Assembly (NCBI GenBank): GCA_030706745.1
Contig: JAUZNX010000004.1
Coordinates: 62,001 to 126,000 of the forward strand
DNA length: 64,000 nucleotides
Origin: Bacteroidota bacterium
GTDB taxonomy: Bacteria > Bacteroidota > Ignavibacteria > Palsa-1295
Direction of reading: 5' to 3'
Below are positions 59,435 through 64,000 of this stretch, one piece after another; the stretch's first letter is position 1, and each line of letters opens with the position of its first letter. The position numbers and the translations under genes were made by a program. The notes under the pieces were generated by a model that saw nothing but the letters and a program-made list of their open reading frames with translations, was not told the origin of the DNA and ran no database searches.

Positions 59435-60277
59435 ATGGACCTATTTCGTATCGGCATTCTAAACGTCACTTGGGTGGATGTCATCGACATCCTGCTCGTG
59501 GCGTTTCTCTTCTATCGGCTGTACGTCGCGATGCGCGGGACGATTGCGGCGCAGATCTTTTTGGGTCTGTTGCTGGTCATCGCCGGCTCACTGGTTGCGC
59601 GCGCGGCGGATATGAAGGCGCTCTCCTGGTTGCTCAAAACGCTGACGGACATTTGGGTCATCGCGCTCATCGTTCTGTTCCAGCCGGAGCTTCGGCGATT
59701 GCTGCTGTTCCTTGGCCGCAATCCAGTGGTGAAATTCTTTATCCGGTTTGACGTGAAGGAGTATGCCGCGCTGATCGTCGGTGCGCTGGAAGAACTCAAA
59801 CAACGGGGTGAGGGCGCGCTTATTATTGTTATTCGCACGACGGACATCAAGCTGTTCGTTGATACCGGCTTGCCGATCCGCGCGCTGGTTTCAAAGGAGT
59901 TGCTCGTTTCGATCTTCAATCGGAAGAGCCCGCTCCATGATGGTGCTGTGGTCATCAAGGACCGCTACATTGAAGCAGCCCGTTGCACGCTGCCACTGAC
60001 ATCGGTCGAGAAGGTCGGCAACAGGATGTTGGGTACCCGACACCGGGCGGCGCTCGGGATTTCGGAGCAAGCGGATGTTGTGTCGCTCGTTTTGAGCGAG
60101 GAGACTGGCGAGTTCGCGATTGCGCAAGCTGGGCGGCTTTATACAGGACTTACGGCCGAGGAGATGCAGACGCGTCTCTCCCAGGCGATTACGACTGCAA
60201 GTTCCACGAAGGCAGCGCCAGCGGAGTTCTCGAATCGAGACTACGCACTCGAAGCACGGGAGGCATTCGACCGGTAG
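59435..60277 (+). CDS. cdaA: Diadenylate cyclase (CdaA/DacA type)
   Basis: 280 residues. It makes cyclic di-AMP from two ATP. Three N-terminal membrane helices (about 15-85) precede the DAC domain: SPLHDGAVVIKD (DGA about 169) and GTRHRAALGISEQADVV (RHR about 202) are the catalytic motifs, followed by VSLVLSEETGEFAIAQAG. It stands alone, without the cdaR and glmM neighbours seen in Firmicutes. It lies behind leader copy B and a possible leader peptide. Its stop abuts the stop of the convergent gene. Confidence 0.94.
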   Translation: MDLFRIGILNVTWVDVIDILLVAFLFYRLYVAMRGTIAAQIFLGLLLVIAGSLVARAADMKALSWLLKTLTDIWVIALIVLFQPELRRLLLFLGRNPVVKFFIRFDVKEYAALIVGALEELKQRGEGALIIVIRTTDIKLFVDTGLPIRALVSKELLVSIFNRKSPLHDGAVVIKDRYIEAARCTLPLTSVEKVGNRMLGTRHRAALGISEQADVVSLVLSEETGEFAIAQAGRLYTGLTAEEMQTRLSQAITTASSTKAAPAEFSNRDYALEAREAFDR

Positions 60278-60685
60278 CTACGCCGCTTGTGCCTTTGGCT
60301 TTCGCAGTTTGCCAACGAGCATTGAGACGAGTCCCGAGATCAACCCAAAGAATGCGCCGAATATCGGGCCCATGTATATCATCGCCAATGCTCCCGTGCC
60401 CCAGGGCGCGTTCGCAAATTGCTTTGCTTCGTCCATGTGATTGGCAAGATAGGTATCGTGCAATGCTGCATGGATGAGTCCGATCCAGACGCCGCTCACA
60501 ACACTCACACAGAAGGCGTGGAGAAAATACTTACCCTTCGGGACGCGGCTTGTAATGACCCAGGCGTTGAACGCAAAGATCACGAGCCAAACGAGCGGCT
60601 CGATGGTCGAAGGAATCACGCTGACGGTGAGAACGGCCATCGCCACGCCGATCAAGGACAAAAGAAAAATGAGCTTCCAGTTCAT
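60278..60685 (-). CDS. Small membrane protein, unknown function
   Basis: 135 residues from ATG 60685, about four hydrophobic helices (LIFLLSLIGVAMAVLTVSVI, LVWLVIFAFNAWVI, FLHAFCVSVVSGVWIGLIHA, MIYMGPIFGAFFGLISGLVS) and a basic C-terminus. It lies 24 bases after nuoD, perhaps in the same transcript, but it resembles no complex I subunit. Confidence 0.6.
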   Translation of the reverse strand: MNWKLIFLLSLIGVAMAVLTVSVIPSTIEPLVWLVIFAFNAWVITSRVPKGKYFLHAFCVSVVSGVWIGLIHAALHDTYLANHMDEAKQFANAPWGTGALAMIYMGPIFGAFFGLISGLVSMLVGKLRKPKAQAA

Positions 60686-60709
60686 CGAAGACTCCACTCT
60701 TGAAATTAC

Positions 60710-61999
60710 TTACTTATCCGCTTCACCCATAATCGGATCGATCGAGCCGATGATAGCGACGATGTCGGAGATCATGGCGCCTTCGAGCAGGCGGGAAAGT
60801 CCCTGCAAATTGACGAAGCTTGGGCTACGGATTTTACTGCGCCACGGGAAGCCGGTGCCGTTCGAGACCAGATACCAGCCCAACTCACCCTTTGCGGCTT
60901 CGATGCCATTGTATGCTTCGCCAATGGGTGCCGCCTGGCCGAAGTTCACCAGCATGAAATCGTTGATCAAGTCTTCCATCTTTGAATAGACCTGACCCTT
61001 GCGTGGGAGGACTTTCTTCACGTCGCGGGCAAAGTAATCGCCCTTCGGAAGTTTATCGAGACATTGCCGGACGATCTTCGCGGACTCTGCAATTTCATAA
61101 AAGCGGCACCAGTAGCGCGCAAGTACATCGGACTCGGTGCGTGTAATGACATCGAAATCGAGTTCGCTATACACCAGATACGGATTGTCGCGTCGAAGAT
61201 CGATGGGCAGACCAGCAGCGCGAATGTTCGGGCCGGTCCAACCAAGATCGAGAGCCTCATCCTGTGGCATAACGCCAATGCCGCTGGTCCGCTCGAGAAA
61301 GATCCTGTTCTTGTTGAGCATTGCGCCGATGTCCTTCATCGCATCGGGCAAGCCTTCCAGGAATGCGTTGATCATTCGAATGGAGTCCTCACCGATGTCC
61401 TGCGCCATTCCACCAATGCGCATATAACTCACCGTGAAGCGGACGCCTGTGAGCACATCGAAAATATCGTAGAGCTTCTCGCGCTCACGCAACGCCCACA
61501 CAAAAACCGTGAGTGCGCCAACATCCATCGCGAGCGCGCCGAGCGCCATGAGGTGCGAGGAGATGCGGGCTAATTCGCAGCAGATTACGCGCGTGTATTG
61601 TGCGCGCTTCGGAAGCTCGATCTTCATCAGCTTCTCCACCGCCATGACATAGGCCACATTGTTCGCGACGGGCGAAATATAATCGAGTCGGTCCGTGTGC
61701 GGGATGAACTCGTGATACGTCATATTCTCCGCGAGCTTTTCATAGCCACGGTGAAGGTAACCGAGTTCGCTTTCGGCACTAACAACGGTCTCGCCATCCA
61801 AACGGAGCAGCACGCGGAGTACGCCATGCGTTGCCGGATGCTGTGGGCCCATGTTGAGGACCATCTCGTTTTCGAGCGAGTCCTCATCCTGCGAGACCGT
61901 CGTGTCCTTCGACATCAACGTTTCGAGAATGCGCTGGCGCGGCGGTACTTCCTGGAAGGCTGGTTGCTCGATTCGTACTTCTTCGTCGATGAGAGCCAT
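60710..61999 (-). CDS. nuoD: NADH-quinone oxidoreductase subunit D
   Basis: 429 residues, the 49-kDa subunit of complex I that helps form the quinone site. Motifs: NMGPQHPATHGVLRVLLRLD, AESELGYLHRGYEKLAE, CCELARISSHLMALG, GVRFTVSYMRIGGMAQD and the C-terminal DIVAIIGSIDPIMGEADK (ends in DP-type motif). A ~40-residue N-terminal extension precedes the conserved part. Fourth in the nuoABCD operon, 10 bases after nuoC. Confidence 0.97.
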   Translation of the reverse strand: MALIDEEVRIEQPAFQEVPPRQRILETLMSKDTTVSQDEDSLENEMVLNMGPQHPATHGVLRVLLRLDGETVVSAESELGYLHRGYEKLAENMTYHEFIPHTDRLDYISPVANNVAYVMAVEKLMKIELPKRAQYTRVICCELARISSHLMALGALAMDVGALTVFVWALREREKLYDIFDVLTGVRFTVSYMRIGGMAQDIGEDSIRMINAFLEGLPDAMKDIGAMLNKNRIFLERTSGIGVMPQDEALDLGWTGPNIRAAGLPIDLRRDNPYLVYSELDFDVITRTESDVLARYWCRFYEIAESAKIVRQCLDKLPKGDYFARDVKKVLPRKGQVYSKMEDLINDFMLVNFGQAAPIGEAYNGIEAAKGELGWYLVSNGTGFPWRSKIRSPSFVNLQGLSRLLEGAMISDIVAIIGSIDPIMGEADK

Positions 62000-62009
62000 A
62001 AAAATCTGA

Positions 62010-62522
62010 TTATTCTCCTCGGTTCGCTACATCGAATCTGGGGTCGGCATCCTCATGGTGTGGCAGCGGGATTGAGCCCGGAATGCCCATGAGCGGAAAG
62101 TCCTTGCGCAACGGATGATATTCGAAATCTTCCGGCATGTACATGCGGCGCAAGTCGGGGTGATTGTCGAAGATCACACCGAACATGTCGTAAGTCTCGC
62201 GCTCATTCCAGTTGCAGCCCTCCCAAACGGAGCAGAGCGAGGGCACGTGCGGATCGCGCTCCTCGCAACGGACCTTGAGAAAGATGCGCTGCTTGGTCTT
62301 GGGATTGCGGATATTGTAGGAGACTTCGAACCGCTCCTTCTTCTCCATTCGGTCGTGACCGAATGCGTCCATCAAATGGAGGAATCCGAACTCATGCTTC
62401 AATCGCTTCGCGACATCGAGAATGCGTTCGCGTGAAACAATGGCGCCTTCGTCGCCGGCAATATCGACGTGGACGAAATTCAGGGAGGCGTCGGTCTCTT
62501 TGAGTTGCTCGAAGCTAAACAT
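62010..62522 (-). CDS. nuoC: NADH-quinone oxidoreductase subunit C
   Basis: 170 residues, the 30-kDa subunit of complex I on the peripheral arm. Motifs: LHLMDAFGHDRMEKKERFEV, DPHVPSLCSVWEGCNWNERE, TYDMFGVIFDNHPDLRRMYM, then the FPLMG end. Separate from nuoD, unlike the NuoCD fusion of enterobacteria. Confidence 0.96.
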   Translation of the reverse strand: MFSFEQLKETDASLNFVHVDIAGDEGAIVSRERILDVAKRLKHEFGFLHLMDAFGHDRMEKKERFEVSYNIRNPKTKQRIFLKVRCEERDPHVPSLCSVWEGCNWNERETYDMFGVIFDNHPDLRRMYMPEDFEYHPLRKDFPLMGIPGSIPLPHHEDADPRFDVANRGE

Positions 62523-62531
62523 GCTGGGGTC

Positions 62532-63125
62532 TTAGACAGTAATAATCTTGCGCTCGCCGTGCTTGGCTGGCATCGCCCATGTGGCCGGACCTTCGATGAC
62601 CGGGATCGGAATCTCGATCGGTTGCTGATTCGAAGCAGAGTCGATAATAGTGCCGCGCTTGAAAGGACGGTCGTGCTTGATTTCGTCCTGGATCATCATC
62701 AATCCTTTTAGGAGTGAATCCGGTCGCGGCGGGCAGCCGACGACGTAGACATCGACAGGCAAAAACTGATTGATGCCCTGTACGACAGAGTAGGTCCGAT
62801 AGATTCCGCCCGATACCGTGCAGACACCCATCGCAATTACCCACTTTGGCCCTGGCATTTGATCGTAAATCTTTCGTACGACCTTCGACATTTTGTAGGT
62901 CACTGTGCCGGCCACGATCAGAAGATCGGCCTGACGTGGCGAGAACCGGAATACTTCCGAGCCAAAGCGCGACACATCGTAGCGCGGCCCGGCGAAGTGC
63001 ATCATTTCGATTGCACAGCAGGAAATGCCCAGCGGCATCGGCCATACCGCATTACGCCGCGCCCAGTTTACAAGATCATCGATCTTGCTGGTTATGAATC
63101 CTTCCGATTGCAGTTCTTCGATCAT
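62532..63125 (-). CDS. nuoB: NADH-quinone oxidoreductase subunit B
   Basis: 197 residues, the PSST subunit holding the N2 [4Fe-4S] cluster next to the quinone site. The Cys ligands are visible in [18 protein letters not shown] and [10 protein letters not shown]; further family words are [20 protein letters not shown] and WVIAMGVC. The usual start is preceded by only 6 bases after nuoA. Confidence 0.97.
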   Translation of the reverse strand: MIEELQSEGFITSKIDDLVNWARRNAVWPMPLGISCCAIEMMHFAGPRYDVSRFGSEVFRFSPRQADLLIVAGTVTYKMSKVVRKIYDQMPGPKWVIAMGVCTVSGGIYRTYSVVQGINQFLPVDVYVVGCPPRPDSLLKGLMMIQDEIKHDRPFKRGTIIDSASNQQPIEIPIPVIEGPATWAMPAKHGERKIITV

Positions 63126-63131
63126 AAGTCG

Positions 63132-63488
63132 CTAGTCCCATTCCAGCGCGCCTTTTTTCAGGATATAGATGTATCCTACGAAAAGTAGCGCGATAAAGAT
63201 AAACATCTCCCAGAGGGCAAAGGCTCCTAATTTGCTGAACGTGACGGCCCACGGATAGAGAAAGACAAGCTCGATGTCGAAGATGATGAAGAGCATTCCG
63301 ACCACGTAATACTTGATCGAAACGCGCTCCCGCGTCGTGCCGACCGGGATCATGCCCGATTCGTACGTCGAGAGTTTCTGGAAGTTAGGCCGGCGCGGGC
63401 CGATCCAACGACTGAGAGTGACCATCATCACGCCGAATCCTATGGCGATGATGAGCATGAGGGCTATCGGAATGTAGTTCTGAAGCAT
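63132..63488 (-). CDS. nuoA: NADH-quinone oxidoreductase subunit A
   Basis: 118 residues, three membrane helices. Typical ND3-like features: YESGMIPVGTTRERVSIKYY in the conserved loop (no Cys at the usual ECG position; here ESG) and FIIFDIELVFLYPWAVTF. First gene of nuoABCD. Confidence 0.95.
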   Translation of the reverse strand: MLQNYIPIALMLIIAIGFGVMMVTLSRWIGPRRPNFQKLSTYESGMIPVGTTRERVSIKYYVVGMLFIIFDIELVFLYPWAVTFSKLGAFALWEMFIFIALLFVGYIYILKKGALEWD

Positions 63489-63568
63489 GGTTTCACGTTA
63501 ATCTTATACAAAAATACGACATATTGGGGGCTCGCGACCGATACTGGTATTCTCCAGTCCCTCGCTCC

Positions 63569-64000
63569 TTAGTCCAGGAACTCCAATTTCTCGATCGCGT
63601 GTGCTTCCAGTGTGGCAACATTATAGCTTTCGGCGACTTTGCCGGCGATCCGCACAGCTTCCGCCGTGGAGAGTTGCGTGTAATATTGGCGGTACTGCTC
63701 GGGCCAGACGACTACGTCCATCATGCCGCTCTTGTCTGAGAGATTCAGCATCAGCATTAGTTCGCCGCGCTTCGTGCGAACGGCCTTTGTCGCGGCCTTT
63801 GCGCCCACAACCGTTACGCGCTTGCCGATATGCCGAGCGAGATCGCTGGCGCGCACCGTACCCTCCGCATACTGCTTAAGGAAATCGCATGGATGATTCG
63901 TCACGGAATATCCGAATGTGTTGCGTTCCAACCGGAATTGATAGAGTGGATCGTAATCGCTCAGGTGCTGAAGTGAAATGTGAGAAAGATCATCCGCAAA
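63569..64000 (-). CDS. dnaE: DNA polymerase III alpha subunit, C-terminal end (cut by right edge)
   Basis: The last 143 residues of a frame open to the right edge. Reads HISLQHLSDYDPLYQFRLER, then NTFGYSVTNHPCDF and an OB-fold (TVVGAKAATKAVRTKRGELM, then LMLNLSDKSGMMDVVVWPEQ), matching the C-terminal nucleic-acid-binding part of DnaE. Replicative polymerase; the catalytic part lies outside the window. Confidence 0.85.
   Translation of the reverse strand, partial: FADDLSHISLQHLSDYDPLYQFRLERNTFGYSVTNHPCDFLKQYAEGTVRASDLARHIGKRVTVVGAKAATKAVRTKRGELMLMLNLSDKSGMMDVVVWPEQYRQYYTQLSTAEAVRIAGKVAESYNVATLEAHAIEKLEFLD

Overview
The window looks like a chromosomal segment of a free-living member of the Bacteroidota/Chlorobiota (FCB) group, possibly an Ignavibacteria/Kapabacteria-like lineage. 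This is inferred from several secreted proteins with C-terminal domains resembling type IX secretion (T9SS) sorting signals, BNR/YCF48-like propellers, OmpA-PD40 fusions, and a type II-C CRISPR system with the long (47-nt) repeats typical of Bacteroidota. No rRNA or tRNA gene was recognised.

Layout. 0-6 kb: end of an acyl-CoA dehydrogenase, two tandem PTPS-related multispanning membrane proteins and a fused alpha-beta 2-oxoacid dehydrogenase E1. 6-13.4 kb: a T9SS-type propeller protein, then a phosphate-uptake island (pstS, pstC, pstA, an outer-membrane porin, a second lipoprotein pstS) with two candidate Pho boxes; pstB and phoU are absent. 13.7-20 kb: acylphosphatase, YfhO-like membrane protein, TPR-LuxR regulator, PD40 lipoprotein. 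20.4-32.7 kb: an OmpA/PD40 protein behind an unusual leader, an ECF sigma factor with two GT-C-like membrane proteins, LacD-like aldolase, ribulose-phosphate epimerase, thioredoxin-TPR protein, M1 peptidase and an SdpI-like protein. 33.2-37.2 kb: methionine/threonine genes (trans-sulfuration enzyme, metX, hom) followed by the menaquinone methyltransferase gene. 37.3-47.2 kb: a DUF1573-dihaem cytochrome fusion and a cluster of secreted propeller proteins, most ending in a shared ARFVKE-like tail, with two fossil tails of lost relatives. 47.2-53.4 kb: poorly characterised secreted proteins, a LysM protein and phoH. 53.5-59.2 kb: a complete type II-C CRISPR locus (10-repeat array, cas2, cas1, cas9, divergent tracrRNA). 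59.2-64 kb: leader, diadenylate cyclase gene, a small membrane protein, nuoABCD (complex I) and the end of dnaE.

The least explained signal is a family of non-coding 5' leaders, in three clear copies (20539-20700 +, 59241-59357 +, 42622-42469 -) and one divergent copy (38598-38484 -). Each lies upstream of a gene on the same strand. The three clear copies share a GGCACC motif at both ends, a boxA-like element and an A/T-rich core with two small palindromes; two sit behind near-consensus sigma70-type promoters. They precede genes of unrelated function (OmpA/PD40 protein, diadenylate cyclase, BNR protein, cytochrome-DUF1573 protein), which suggests a general transcription- or translation-control RNA rather than a pathway-specific riboswitch.

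A second theme is small palindromic repeats read through as protein: REP-like elements supply the last residues of Cas1 and in-frame segments of two secreted proteins.
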